This document shows, in pieces, positions 23,342 through 32,535 of a stretch of 32,944 nt of DNA. Origin of the DNA: an uncultured Clostridia bacterium (GTDB taxonomy: Bacteria; Bacillota; Clostridia; Oscillospirales; CAG-272); NCBI GenBank assembly GCA_944393415.1, contig CALYAD010000043.1:1-32944 (forward strand). The letters run 5' to 3'. How positions within the stretch are numbered: position 1 is the stretch's first letter; the number at the start of each line of letters is the position of its first letter. The position numbers and the translations under genes were made by a program. Under the pieces are notes generated by a model. It did not search any database and had not been told where the DNA came from. It worked only from the letters and a program-made list of their open reading frames with translations.

Positions 23342-23402
23342 CTCAGAAACCCTTTTTGAAAAAAGTGTTTCTGAACTTCCCAAAAACTTTTCTTAAAGGG
23401 AT
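23342..23402. repeat. MITE-arm fragment beside leader repeat R5
   Basis: The ctcagaaaccctttttgaaa arm with its aaaagtgtttctga partner is followed by cttcccaaaaacttttctt. This is the same order as the left arm at 7670-7717. There is no right arm. Bases 23403-23615 hold no gene; they are AT-rich and carry the start of the kinase transcript. Confidence 0.65.
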
Positions 23403-23615
23403 ATTGGCTCGGCAGCCGTGCTTATTATAATATAAAAAAAGAAAAAATTCAAGAGGCATACGGCTGTTAAACCGCTTTTTAACAAAAATTTTGCTTTTGA
23501 GAAACACCGGACGCGGAGAAAAGTTTTCCGGAAGCTGCGCAGGCACTTGAAAAAATATTTTATATGTGCTATAATCAATATCAGTGTTAAAATTACGCAT
23601 CTGCATAGGAAAGGC

Positions 23616-24143
23616 ATGGGCAAAACAGTGAATAAGCTCGCAATCGTAATAAATGGGCGCGGCGGCGTCGGTAAGGACACTCTCTGCGAATTTGCCGCAA
23701 AGCATTACCGGACAATCAACATTTCCACGATCGACCCTATAAAAAAGATCGCCTCGGAAAACGGATGGAACGGAGAAAAGACCCCTCGCGCGCGTCGTTT
23801 CCTATCTGAGCTTAAGCAGGTGTTTTCCGATTATAACGATCTGCCGACCGTCTACGCCGTAAACGCCTACAAAAGCTTTCTTGAAAGCGATAACGAGCTG
23901 ATGTTTATTCATATACGGGAAGCCGGACAAATAAAACATTTTCTTAAACGCGCGTCTCCTTACGGCGGAAGGATAGTTACCCTGCTCGTGCGTTCAAGGC
24001 GTGTAAGAAAAAGCTACGGCAACTCCTCCGACGACGAGGTGGAAAACTACCGTTACGACTACAGCTTTCAGAATGACAGACCGCTGAGGGATACGGAAGA
24101 AGCGTTTGTCTCATTTTTAAAAGAAATTATCGGCAAGGGGTAA
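23616..24143 (+). CDS. P-loop nucleoside/nucleotide kinase-like protein
   Basis: This 175-residue protein has the Walker A motif GRGGVGKDTLCEFAAK (about residues 14-29). The K-D-T ending is the form seen in deoxynucleoside-monophosphate kinase-like and some adenylate-kinase-like proteins. FIHIREAGQI and the Arg-rich VTLLVRSRRVRKSYGN segment could form the acceptor-binding and lid regions. The substrate is not assigned. ATG 23616 has AGGA five bases upstream; GTG 23628 and further upstream starts are possible. The AEC transporter gene follows after 12 bases, so the two are probably co-transcribed. Confidence 0.7.
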   Translation: MGKTVNKLAIVINGRGGVGKDTLCEFAAKHYRTINISTIDPIKKIASENGWNGEKTPRARRFLSELKQVFSDYNDLPTVYAVNAYKSFLESDNELMFIHIREAGQIKHFLKRASPYGGRIVTLLVRSRRVRKSYGNSSDDEVENYRYDYSFQNDRPLRDTEEAFVSFLKEIIGKG

Positions 24144-24155
24144 TCAGTAAAAGAC

Positions 24156-25082
24156 ATGAGCTTTCAGATCGCTTTGACAAACGTTCTTATAACGATCGTT
24201 TACATAATCCCCGGATATCTCATATGTAAGGCAAAAAAGGCGGACACCGAGCATCTGTCCACCATTTCGGCGGTGCTTATCTATATCTGCACCCCGTGTA
24301 TGCTGACCGCTTCTTTCTTCTCTGTTGAATTTTCCCCGGACCATTTGCTAAGCATGCTGTATTTCTTTATTGTTACCTTCGTGCTGCAGGCGGTGTTCAT
24401 GCTTGGTCTGTACCTGATCTTCAGAAAACGGTACGACGACGCTAAATACCGTATCTTTACAATAGCCTCCGTTCTCGGAAACGTGGGCTACTTCGGACTG
24501 CCCATAGTAAAGGCGCTTGTACCCTCCTCGCCTGAGGTAACCTGCTACTCCTCCGTATATGTGCTTTCTATGAATATTCTCGTTTTTACGGTCGGCGCGT
24601 TCTGCCTCACCGCAAAAAAGGAGTACATGACGCTTAGGACAGCGCTTCTTAACCCATCTGTGATCGGGTTTGCGGTGGCTCTGCTCATCTTCGTTTCCGG
24701 AATAAAAGACTACCTGCCCGCACCGATCAACGATTCAATACAGCTTGTCGGAAGCATGTCAACGCCGCTTTGTATGATCATCCTCGGAGTACGGCTGGCT
24801 GCCGTTTCACTGAAAAAGGTCTTTTCACGACCCTTTATCTATCTTATATGTCTGGGCAAGCTTGTCATCTTTCCGCTGTTTTGTTATTTCGCGGTTTATT
24901 TTCTGCCCTTTGACGCAGCCTTCAAGTCGGCTGTGCTTATACTCTCGGCCGCCCCCTGCGCCTCCGTAATTCAGAGCATGGCGGAAATGTACGGAAGCGA
25001 GACCGAGTTATCGGCAAACTGCGTACTGCTCAGCACACTCATGTGTTTTATCACCATACCGTTAATGACATTGGCTCTATAA
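24156..25082 (+). CDS. AEC-family (auxin efflux carrier-like) transporter
   Basis: This 308-residue integral membrane protein has about ten helices in two inverted halves, typical of the bacterial AEC family of organic-acid or amino-acid exporters. Characteristic segments are IPGYLICKAKK, ICTPCMLTASFF near the first crossover, VLGNVGYFGLPIVKAL in the first half, and LGVRLA and LSAAPCASVIQSMAEMYG in the second half. The last carries the conserved crossover motif. The substrate cannot be predicted. The gene is 12 bases after the kinase-like gene. The region after it (25083-25210) holds only repeat-like hairpins. Confidence 0.88.
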   Translation: MSFQIALTNVLITIVYIIPGYLICKAKKADTEHLSTISAVLIYICTPCMLTASFFSVEFSPDHLLSMLYFFIVTFVLQAVFMLGLYLIFRKRYDDAKYRIFTIASVLGNVGYFGLPIVKALVPSSPEVTCYSSVYVLSMNILVFTVGAFCLTAKKEYMTLRTALLNPSVIGFAVALLIFVSGIKDYLPAPINDSIQLVGSMSTPLCMIILGVRLAAVSLKKVFSRPFIYLICLGKLVIFPLFCYFAVYFLPFDAAFKSAVLILSAAPCASVIQSMAEMYGSETELSANCVLLSTLMCFITIPLMTLAL

Positions 25083-25104
25083 AAGAAACGCTTTTCGGCA
25101 AGCC

Positions 25105-25147
25105 TTAACAACTTTCAAGAACCTTTCTGTAAAAGTTCTTGGGAAGT
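25105..25147. terminator. Hairpin after the AEC gene, MITE-arm-like
   Basis: CAAGAAC (25116-25122) pairs with GTTCTTG (25135-25141); the surrounding ttaacaacttt and gggaag bases resemble eroded MITE arms. It may terminate the transcript, but the T-run is missing. Confidence 0.45.
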
Positions 25148-25222
25148 GTAAACAGCAGTGACGAATATATAAACGGTTTTTTTTACCGGTTTACTGATAT
25201 TTAGAAAGGAATGATCTTGAAA

Positions 25223-26476
25223 ATGAAAATAAAAAGCGCGGAGATACTATGTGTGGGAACCGAGATTCTTATAGGCGATATCGTCAACACCAACGCGGCG
25301 TTTATTTCACAGCGTCTGGCGCAGCTCGGTATAAACCAATACTATCAGGCGGTCGTGGGAGATAATCCCGCGCGTCTCAAGGACGCGGTAAGCGCCGCGC
25401 TGAAGCGCACGGATCTGCTTATAATGAGCGGCGGTCTCGGGCCGACTTATGACGACCTGACTAAAGAGACCGTCGCCGAATGTATGGGCAGAAAGCTTAT
25501 CCTCGATCAGCGTTCGCTTGACAGGATAAAGAACAGATTTGCCTTCAGGGAGCAATGCATGACCCCGAACAACGAAAAGCAGGCGTATATTCCGCAGGGC
25601 TCCACTATATTCGATAATGACGCCGGCACGGCTCCCGGATGCGCCGTAGAGGACTTTGAAAACGGAAAAATAGTTATAATGCTTCCCGGTCCTCCGTTCG
25701 AGCTAAAAAAAATGTTCGATCAGTCAGTCATGCCTTATCTGAAGCGTTTTACTGACAGGCGGTTTCACAGCGTCAATATAAATATTTTCGGCATGGGTGA
25801 GTCGGCGGTGGAAAATGAGCTTAAGGAGCTTATGCAAGGCTCACTCAACCCGACCGTCGCTCCTTACTGCGGCGACGGCGAGGTAAGACTCAGGGTCACC
25901 GCTTCCGGTGAAAGCAACGAGGAATGCCGCCGTCTGTGCGATAACACCGTCGAGATAATAAAGAAAAGTCGCGTCGGGGGTTACATATATGGGATCGATA
26001 TGACGCTTGCCGAGGCGGTGGTCTCCGGCTACCTTAGCGCGGGAAAAACGCTTGCGACGGCGGAATCCTGCACCGGGGGGCTGATCGCCAAACGAATAAC
26101 CGATGTTCCCGGAAGCTCGGAGGTTTTCGGATACGGCGCCGTTACATACGCCAACGAAGCCAAGATAAAGCTTCTCGGCGTAAAAAAACAGACGCTTGAG
26201 CGCTTTGGGGCGGTTTCCGATGAAACCGCTCGGGAAATGGCTCAGGGAGTGCGGTCGCTCTCCGGCTCCGACGTCGGAATCTCCGTTACCGGTATAGCCG
26301 GTCCGGGAGGAGGGAGCGCGGAAAAGCCGGTAGGTCTTGTCTATCTGGGAGTTTCAAGCGGGAAGCAGACCCGCGCCGTCCGCCTGCTGTTATCCGGCGA
26401 CCGAGACAGAGTGAGGATACTCGCTTCAGGCAGCGCGCTCAGTGAAGCGCTTAAAGAGCTGAAAGCCATTATTTAA
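25223..26476 (+). CDS. cinA: CinA: MoCF-like domain plus nicotinamide-nucleotide amidase
   Basis: This is a 417-residue, full two-domain CinA. The N-terminal COG1058/MoCF-like domain shows GTEILIGDIVNTNAAFIS and MSGGLGPTYDDLTKET. The C-terminal amidase, which recycles NMN in pyridine nucleotide salvage, shows AESCTGGLIAKRI with the catalytic Ser of the SCTGG motif. It also shows GYGAVTYANEAK and SVTGIAGPGGG. The length is standard. Three in-frame starts lie close together (ATG 25211, TTG 25217, ATG 25223); 25223 fits the 11-13-base distance from AAAGGA seen for most genes here. No competence or recA gene follows. Confidence 0.93.
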   Translation: MKIKSAEILCVGTEILIGDIVNTNAAFISQRLAQLGINQYYQAVVGDNPARLKDAVSAALKRTDLLIMSGGLGPTYDDLTKETVAECMGRKLILDQRSLDRIKNRFAFREQCMTPNNEKQAYIPQGSTIFDNDAGTAPGCAVEDFENGKIVIMLPGPPFELKKMFDQSVMPYLKRFTDRRFHSVNINIFGMGESAVENELKELMQGSLNPTVAPYCGDGEVRLRVTASGESNEECRRLCDNTVEIIKKSRVGGYIYGIDMTLAEAVVSGYLSAGKTLATAESCTGGLIAKRITDVPGSSEVFGYGAVTYANEAKIKLLGVKKQTLERFGAVSDETAREMAQGVRSLSGSDVGISVTGIAGPGGGSAEKPVGLVYLGVSSGKQTRAVRLLLSGDRDRVRILASGSALSEALKELKAII

Positions 26477-26570
26477 GCCTAAATGCCCGAAGCTGACGTC
26501 GCCGTTTAAACGGTAAATTTTATATATTCAAATTAATTCACAAATAACCTATATTTTGTGCATAATCATT

Positions 26571-26618
26571 TGATATAATAATAATGATACGGAAGTTATA
26601 AATTTTATTTATAACTTC
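26571..26618 (+). promoter_or_regulatory. Extended -10 promoter and perfect stem-loop before DUF1385
   Basis: TGATATAAT (26571-26579) is an extended -10 box without a clear -35. From 26592, GAAGTTATAAAT-TTT and ATTTATAACTTC (to 26618) make a perfect 12-bp stem with a 3-base loop, about six bases after the expected start. It could be a 5' stabilising hairpin or an operator. The rest of 26477-26795 shows nothing further. Confidence 0.5.
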
Positions 26619-26795
26619 TATAAAACATAACAATTAACGAGCTGTAAAACACACTCTATAGCTGACGTTTTGTTTGAACACGGTAAAAGACGCGATCCTA
26701 AATCAGGCGTCCCGCGGCTTTACTGAAAAATCAAGGCGTAGCTACGGGGATAACTTACAGCGGTTAAAATTCGAAAGGTCAGACCTATAAGTATA

Positions 26796-27902
26796 ATGAG
26801 TAAAAAAACAGAAAAGAACTGCCGTCTCGGAGTGGTAGGCGGACAGGCGGTGCTTGAGGGAGTGATGATGAAGCACGGAGAAAGATACTCCGTAGCGGTC
26901 CGAAGGGAAAACGGCAGTATCACCGTTACCGACGGCAATTTCGTATCCGTCCGCAAAAAGCATAAATTTTTCAACATACCTATAATCCGCGGAGTTGTAA
27001 ACATGGTGGAGATGCTGATGTTAAGCGTAAAAACTCTTAACATTTCCGCCGACCTTTACGGCATTTCCGAGGAAGAGGAGGAAACAAAGTTCGAGAAATG
27101 GCTCAGGGAGCATTTCGGGGCGCGATTGCTGGACGCCGTTATGGTTATAGCGATGATACTCGGTATCGCTCTCGCTATCGGGCTGTTTGTGTTTCTGCCG
27201 GCGTTTCTTACCTCGCTTCTTGACGATCTTACAGGCAACATCCTCGGAGGCTGGAAAAACCTGATCGAGGGAGTACTGAAGATAGCTGTTTTCGTTGGAT
27301 ATCTGTCGCTTTGCCTTTTAATGAAGGACATACGCCGCACCTTCGAGTACCATGGCGCGGAGCATAAATCCATCTTCTGTTATGAGGCAGGCGAAGAGCT
27401 TACCCCGGAGAACGTAAAAAAATACCGCCGTTTTCACCCAAGATGCGGAACCAGCTTCATGTTCGTTATAATCATAATCAGCGTGGTCATATCCTCGCTT
27501 CCTATCGTTACATGGGAAAATATGTTTTTGCGCATGCTGACCAAGCTCGCGCTGCTTCCCATTGTGGTCGGAGTCGGATTTGAGTTTATTATGTACGCCG
27601 GACGTCACGACAACTTACTTGTAAAAATACTCTCCGCTCCGGGACTGTGGATGCAGAGAATAACCACCCGTGAACCGGACCTCGACCAGATCGAGGTGGC
27701 TATAAACGCCCTGAAATCCTCTATGCCGAAGGAGTTTCCGGATTACAGAAAACCGTCGGACGATTCCGATAACGTCTCGGACCCCGGACAGCAAGCCGCG
27801 GACGAGCCGCCATCCGAGGCGACTGAAAGCCATGACGGCGAGGGCGGCTCAGGAGCCGCTCATACCGAAGACGTTGCCCCAAAAGGGGAAAACGCAAAAT
27901 GA
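26796..27902 (+). CDS. DUF1385 (YqhQ-type) membrane protein
   Basis: This is a 368-residue protein of the DUF1385 family, which is widespread in Clostridia next to prmC. Characteristic blocks are VVGGQAVLEGVMMKHGERYSVAVR (residues about 13-36), the FFNIPIIRGVVNM segment, EYHGAEHKSIFCYE (about 190-203) and FHPRCGTSF. At least four membrane helices lie at about 112-135, 150-172, 215-240 and 252-275. The C-terminal 70 residues are a low-complexity acidic tail rich in Ser, Asp, Pro and Glu, longer than I expect for the family. No clear SD precedes the ATG. It overlaps prmC by four bases (ATGA), so the two are translationally coupled. Confidence 0.92.
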   Translation: MSKKTEKNCRLGVVGGQAVLEGVMMKHGERYSVAVRRENGSITVTDGNFVSVRKKHKFFNIPIIRGVVNMVEMLMLSVKTLNISADLYGISEEEEETKFEKWLREHFGARLLDAVMVIAMILGIALAIGLFVFLPAFLTSLLDDLTGNILGGWKNLIEGVLKIAVFVGYLSLCLLMKDIRRTFEYHGAEHKSIFCYEAGEELTPENVKKYRRFHPRCGTSFMFVIIIISVVISSLPIVTWENMFLRMLTKLALLPIVVGVGFEFIMYAGRHDNLLVKILSAPGLWMQRITTREPDLDQIEVAINALKSSMPKEFPDYRKPSDDSDNVSDPGQQAADEPPSEATESHDGEGGSGAAHTEDVAPKGENAK

Positions 27903-28687
27903 CCGTACCAAACAGACTTGAAAAAGAGCTTCTTGCGGAGCATTTTTCGGGTGATGAGCTCGGGAGCGCTGTCGAAAGACTTGAGTCGGGCGAGCCACTC
28001 GCGTATATAATCGGGGAATGGTATTTTTACGGACTTACCTTTCGGCTAAACGACGCCTGTCTGATCCCGCGTCCGGATACCGAGCATGTGGTAGATAAAG
28101 CTATTGAGCTTACTCCGTTCGGGGGTAAAATCGCCGATCTGTGTACGGGATGCGGCTGTATCGCGGTATCGGTGCTGAAAAAAAGACCGGATCTGCGGGG
28201 CATAGCCGTCGATATATCGAAAATGGCGATCGGGTGCGCCGCGTTTAACGCCGAAGCAAACGGAATATCGCCGCGTATTCTGAAGCCCGGAGAAAAGCTC
28301 CGTCCCCCGGACGCTCCGGGAGAGCTCAACATAACCGAAGCCGATATATTCAAAATATCGCTGCCGGAGAAAAGCTTCGACTCTATTATATCAAACCCGC
28401 CATATATAAAAAGCGCTATCCTGCCTTCGCTGGACACCGCAAAGCACGAACCGCTGATCGCGCTCGACGGCGGTCGGGACGGAATGAGGTTTTACAGATT
28501 TATACTCAGCGCCTTCCGTGACGCCCTGAAGGATAACGGCAGGTTTATTTTTGAGATCGGATACGACCAGGCGGACGACATTTGTGCTCTGGCGGCGGAA
28601 AACGGGCTAATCTGCCGGGTAACAAAGGATTATGGAGGAAACGACCGCGTCGCGACGCTTGGCTTCCCCAATGGAAGGGACGACTGA
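27899..28687 (+). CDS. prmC: Release factor glutamine methyltransferase PrmC
   Basis: This 262-residue SAM-dependent enzyme methylates the Gln of the GGQ motif in peptide-chain release factors 1 and 2. Motifs are GEWYFYGLTF and LIPRPDTEHVVDKA of the N-terminal domain, the SAM site DLCTGCGCIAVSVL (about residues 80-93) and the catalytic NPPY (N166-Y169). There is an extra hydrophilic loop (about residues 127-147, rich in Pro, Lys and Gly) before the DIF strand. The protein is slightly shorter at the N-terminus than Bacillus PrmC. The prfA gene, common next to it, is not in the window. Confidence 0.93.
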   Translation: MTVPNRLEKELLAEHFSGDELGSAVERLESGEPLAYIIGEWYFYGLTFRLNDACLIPRPDTEHVVDKAIELTPFGGKIADLCTGCGCIAVSVLKKRPDLRGIAVDISKMAIGCAAFNAEANGISPRILKPGEKLRPPDAPGELNITEADIFKISLPEKSFDSIISNPPYIKSAILPSLDTAKHEPLIALDGGRDGMRFYRFILSAFRDALKDNGRFIFEIGYDQADDICALAAENGLICRVTKDYGGNDRVATLGFPNGRDD

Positions 28688-28784
28688 AGAAGCGTGATTT
28701 CACGCCGGTCTTTTCATGACTTCGCCGTCAAAAGAGCGGTGCCGGTTTGAACCTCACAAAGCGCTGATTTGGCTAAGGAAAAGA

Positions 28785-29201
28785 ATGGTTATAAAAATGA
28801 ATCAGGAGCGAAAAGTTAAAAAGAATATTTTCTCACGCGTGACGTCGCGGCTGACCTCACTGCCGATGGCGTTCTGGATCATAGCCGCGGTTATCCTGAC
28901 AATACTCGAGCTCGTCCGGAGATTCGCCTTCGGCGGCGGATGTCTGCTTAAGGATATTTTCGGCGTTTCCTGCCCCTCCTGTGGGATGTCGAGAGCGTTT
29001 TATTGCGTGCTGAGGCTTGACTTTTCCATGGCGTTTTACTATAATCCGGCGTTCTGGGTAATACCGCTCTTATGCGTTACCGGCGCCGCGGCGATCGCCG
29101 ACAAGAAACGCAGAAAACTTTGGGCGGCGCTGTTCGGAGCGCTTATACTGGTTATCGTGGCGGTATGGATCTACAGGCTTGTGACCGGAACGGCAGTGTG
29201 A
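28785..29201 (+). CDS. DUF2752 membrane protein
   Basis: This small membrane protein (138 residues from 28785) has the DUF2752 signature CPSCGMSRAFYCVLRLDFSMA followed by YNP. The CPxCGxTRA-type motif is diagnostic of this uncharacterised family. Three membrane helices are expected (about residues 25-45, 85-103, 113-133). Two starts are possible: ATG 28785 with AAGGA five bases before it, and ATG 28797. The first is used here. The frame extends upstream to 28716 but without an SD. It follows prmC by under 100 bases. Confidence 0.8.
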   Translation: MVIKMNQERKVKKNIFSRVTSRLTSLPMAFWIIAAVILTILELVRRFAFGGGCLLKDIFGVSCPSCGMSRAFYCVLRLDFSMAFYYNPAFWVIPLLCVTGAAAIADKKRRKLWAALFGALILVIVAVWIYRLVTGTAV

Positions 29202-29326
29202 GCTTGTTTTTATAAGAAAATCCCTCCGGGCGCTTTTGTCGGCCGGATATTAATATAGCCGTATACGGGCTGCGGTTAAAATAATCCCGCTTATTTATTG
29301 TTTTCAACGAAAGGAATCACTTAACA

Positions 29327-30754
29327 ATGGACGACTACAGTATCAGTAATAATCCCGCGCTCGAATTTTCCGACGTCACCAACCTGCTTGAGCAGTCGGA
29401 TTATAAATACACCCTGCAGGACAGGGATGAGCCAAACCTCTACAGATATCTGTTCGATTATCAGTCGGTGCCGAAGGTCGCGTTCAATCACCGCTTCGTC
29501 CCGATAAACATGCCGAAGGAGATATGGATGACGGACACCACCTTCCGAGACGGTCAGCAGTCGACCTCTCCGTTTACTGTGGAGCAGATAGTTCACCTTT
29601 TCAAGCTTTTACATAAGCTCGGAGGTCCCAAGGGACTGGTCCGTCAGAGCGAATTTTTCGTTTATACCGAAAAGGACAGGCGTGCGCTTCAGGAATGTAT
29701 GGCTCTCGGATACGAGTTCCCGGAGGTTACGACCTGGATACGCGCAAACGAAAAGGATTTCGACCTGATAAAACAGTTTGGGGTAAAGGAAACGGGAATA
29801 CTGGTCAGCTGCTCGGATTACCACATCTATAAAAAAATGGGGCTCACCCGCGCCAAGGCTATGGATAAATATCTCGGTATAGTAAAGAGCGTGCTGGAAA
29901 GAGGTATCCGTCCCCGCTGCCACTTCGAAGACATAACGCGCGCCGATTTTTACGGCTTCGTAGTTCCGTTCGCCGAGGAGCTTCACCGTCTCAGCGTGGA
30001 GTCCGGTATACCGATAAAGATTCGCGCCTGCGACACAATGGGCTTCGGAGTATCATATCCCGGAGCGGCACTGCCGAGAAGCGTCGCCGGAATCATATAC
30101 GGGCTTGGCCATTACGCGCAGTTCCCGAGCGAGCTGCTCGAATGGCACGGACATAACGACTTCTATAAGGTCGTGACAAACGCCTCAACGGCATGGTTAT
30201 ACGGCTGCGCCTCGGTAAACTGCTCAATGCTCGGTATCGGAGAGCGTACCGGAAACTGTCCTATCGAGGCGATGGCTATGGAATACGCCTCACTGCGCGG
30301 TACCACGGACGGCATGGATCTGACAGCGATAACCGAGATCGCCCGTTATTTTGAGGATGAGATCGGCTATGAAATACCCCCGAGAACGCCGTTTGTAGGG
30401 CGTAACTTCAACGTCACCCGCGCCGGGGTGCATGCCGACGGGCTTCTCAAGGATGAGGAGATATACAACATCTTCGACACACAGAAGCTTCTCGGACGTC
30501 CGGCGTCCGTCGCGGTGGACTCCCACAGCGGTCTGGCGGGCATAGCGTACTGGATAAACGGTTTTTACCGTTTGCAGGGTACTCCGGTCGCGATAGATAA
30601 AAAGCACCCTGTTATAGCCAAAATAAAGGAAATGGTTGACGCGGAGTACGCCGGCGGACGAACGACCGTTATGGGAGACATCGAGCTTGACGGAATGTTC
30701 AGACAGGCCGACCCGGTCACTTACAAGACCGTGAGTCATTATCACGGCTGTTAA
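29327..30754 (+). CDS. HMGL-like acyltransferase, candidate Re-citrate synthase
   Basis: This 475-residue member of the 2-isopropylmalate/homocitrate synthase superfamily joins an acyl-CoA to a 2-oxo acid. Key motifs are MTDTTFRDGQQ (metal-binding Asp and catalytic Arg, about residues 67-77), HFEDITRAD and WHGHNDFYKV (metal-binding His pair). The N-terminal NLYRYLFDYQSVPKVAFNHR block and overall length match a clostridial subgroup that, as I recall, includes the Re-citrate synthase of Clostridium kluyveri. That enzyme makes citrate in anaerobes lacking the common Si-type. The usual LeuA C-terminal regulatory domain is absent, although a separate ACT protein follows after 34 bases. Other possible roles are citramalate or homocitrate synthesis. 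AAAGGA lies 11 bases before the ATG. Confidence 0.8.
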   Translation: MDDYSISNNPALEFSDVTNLLEQSDYKYTLQDRDEPNLYRYLFDYQSVPKVAFNHRFVPINMPKEIWMTDTTFRDGQQSTSPFTVEQIVHLFKLLHKLGGPKGLVRQSEFFVYTEKDRRALQECMALGYEFPEVTTWIRANEKDFDLIKQFGVKETGILVSCSDYHIYKKMGLTRAKAMDKYLGIVKSVLERGIRPRCHFEDITRADFYGFVVPFAEELHRLSVESGIPIKIRACDTMGFGVSYPGAALPRSVAGIIYGLGHYAQFPSELLEWHGHNDFYKVVTNASTAWLYGCASVNCSMLGIGERTGNCPIEAMAMEYASLRGTTDGMDLTAITEIARYFEDEIGYEIPPRTPFVGRNFNVTRAGVHADGLLKDEEIYNIFDTQKLLGRPASVAVDSHSGLAGIAYWINGFYRLQGTPVAIDKKHPVIAKIKEMVDAEYAGGRTTVMGDIELDGMFRQADPVTYKTVSHYHGC

Positions 30755-30788
30755 GCGTTGTAAGCACATGCGGAAAGGAAATAAGGAA

Positions 30789-31070
30789 ATGAATGTCAGT
30801 TCTAAAGCGGTGATAACGGTTATAGGTACCGACTCGGTCGGAATTATCGCAAAAGTGAGCGGTAAATGCAGCGAGCTGAATGTAAACATACTCGATATCA
30901 CGCAGAAGGTCTATGATTCCACGTTCGCGATGATAATGCTGGTCGAGACGAATACTCTTAAAATCAGCTTCGCGGATTTCGCCGACGCAATGAAGCAGCT
31001 CGGAAAAGAGCTCGGGGTCGTGATCAGAGCTACCCATGAGGAGCTTTTCAGGACGATGCACAGAGTATAG
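30789..31070 (+). CDS. ACT-domain protein, UPF0237 family
   Basis: This 93-residue protein consists of one ACT domain plus a short tail. AVITVIGTDSVGIIAKVSGKCSELNVNILDI is the first strand-loop-helix with the ligand-binding loop; the domain repeats with TFAMIMLVE. ACT domains bind amino acids or similar small ligands. Together with UPF0210 it forms a conserved gene pair known from streptococci and clostridia. The ATG at 30789 is preferred (AAAGGA nine bases upstream); the frame extends to 30768. It might regulate either neighbour, but this is not shown. Confidence 0.92.
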   Translation: MNVSSKAVITVIGTDSVGIIAKVSGKCSELNVNILDITQKVYDSTFAMIMLVETNTLKISFADFADAMKQLGKELGVVIRATHEELFRTMHRV

Positions 31071-31128
31071 CTGTTGCGGCGGCGCCATCGACATCCACGT
31101 GAGAATATGAAAGGTCTTAAGTAAACCA

Positions 31129-32487
31129 ATGATAGACGCATACGATATAGTTGAAACCATAAAAATGATCGAGGAGGAGCACCTTGACATACGGACGGTA
31201 ACGATGGGGATATCCCTTGTCGACTGCATACGCGGCAGTATCAGCGAGACCTCCGATAACATATACGACAAAATAACCCGCAAAGCGGAAAAGCTGGTGC
31301 CGACGGCGGAAAATATCGGCAAGGAATTCGGTATTCCGATTGTCAATAAGCGCGTGGCGGTAACTCCGATCTCGGTACTCGGCGGCGCGCTTGAGACAGA
31401 CGATCTCACCCCGCTCGCGAAAGCGATGCAGCGGGCGGCGGATACGCTGGGTATAGATTTTATCGGAGGCTTCTCCGCGCTTGTGGAAAAGGGCTTTACA
31501 AAGGGCGACCTCCGGCTTATTAACAGCTTGCCGGAGGCTCTGGACGTGACGCGCAACGTATGTGCGTCTGTTAATGTCGGAAGCAGCAAAACCGGTATAA
31601 ATATGGACGCCGTAAAAATGATGGGGAGGATCATAACCGAAACGGCACAGCGCACCGCCGACCGCTCCTCAATAGGCTGCGCGAAGCTCGTGGTTTTTGC
31701 AAATGCCGTACAGGATAACCCCTTCATGGCGGGTGCGTTTCACGGTATCGGAGAGCCGGAGTGTGTTATTAACGTCGGTGTTTCCGGTCCCGGCGTCGTT
31801 AAATCCGCGCTGGAAAAGGCTCCCGGAGCGGATCTTACGGAGGTATCCGAGATAATCAAAAAAACCGCGTTCAAAATAACCCGTATGGGACAGCTCGTAA
31901 ACTCCCTTGCCGCCGAACGTCTCGGCGTACCGTCCGGTATAGTCGATCTTTCTCTCGCCCCTACGCCGGCAATCGGCGACTCGGTCGCGAGAATACTTGA
32001 GGAAATGGGACTTGAGGTTTGCGGCGGATGCGGCACCACGGCATGTCTTGCTCTGCTCAACGACGCGGTCAAAAAAGGCGGAGTGATGGCGTCCAGCCAT
32101 GTCGGCGGACTGTCGGGCGCGTTTATTCCTGTCTCTGAGGACGAGGGTATGATAGAAGCGGCTAAAAGCGGTGTCCTCACGCTTGAAAAGCTGGAGGCAA
32201 TGACCGCGGTCTGCTCGGTCGGTATCGACATGGTGGCAGTTCCCGGGGATACACCTGCCGAAGTGATATCCGCGATGATAGCGGACGAGATAGCGATTGG
32301 CGTGGTCAATACAAAAACAACGGCGGTCAGAGTAATTCCCGCGGTAGGTCATAAGGCGGGAGACGAGATATCGTTCGGCGGTCTGCTCGGCAGCGCGCCT
32401 GTTATGCCTATAAAGACCTCCTCTCCGGCAAAATTTATTAACCGCGGAGGACTTATCCCCGCTCCGCTGCATAGTCTGAAAAACTGA
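31129..32487 (+). CDS. UPF0210 (DUF711) protein
   Basis: This is a 452-residue protein of the UPF0210 family, which is distantly related to glycyl-radical-type folds (PFL-like) but of uncertain function. Visible conserved parts are [50 protein letters not shown] and [27 protein letters not shown] (given in pieces: [10 protein letters not shown] and [10 protein letters not shown]). [21 protein letters not shown] is also present, in which a run of glycines and cysteines is notable. The length is standard. It follows the ACT-domain gene by 58 bases. AAAGG lies 14 bases before the ATG. Bases 32488-32535 hold only AT-rich sequence. Confidence 0.92.
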   Translation: MIDAYDIVETIKMIEEEHLDIRTVTMGISLVDCIRGSISETSDNIYDKITRKAEKLVPTAENIGKEFGIPIVNKRVAVTPISVLGGALETDDLTPLAKAMQRAADTLGIDFIGGFSALVEKGFTKGDLRLINSLPEALDVTRNVCASVNVGSSKTGINMDAVKMMGRIITETAQRTADRSSIGCAKLVVFANAVQDNPFMAGAFHGIGEPECVINVGVSGPGVVKSALEKAPGADLTEVSEIIKKTAFKITRMGQLVNSLAAERLGVPSGIVDLSLAPTPAIGDSVARILEEMGLEVCGGCGTTACLALLNDAVKKGGVMASSHVGGLSGAFIPVSEDEGMIEAAKSGVLTLEKLEAMTAVCSVGIDMVAVPGDTPAEVISAMIADEIAIGVVNTKTTAVRVIPAVGHKAGDEISFGGLLGSAPVMPIKTSSPAKFINRGGLIPAPLHSLKN

Positions 32488-32535
32488 ATAGATTAATAAT
32501 TTTTTCAGGAACCAGTTTAAATAATGTTTAAATAA

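Noticed and set aside
26641..26795. Possible small gene upstream of DUF1385
   Set aside because: No ORF with an SD and sensible start is seen; the region is best read as leader.
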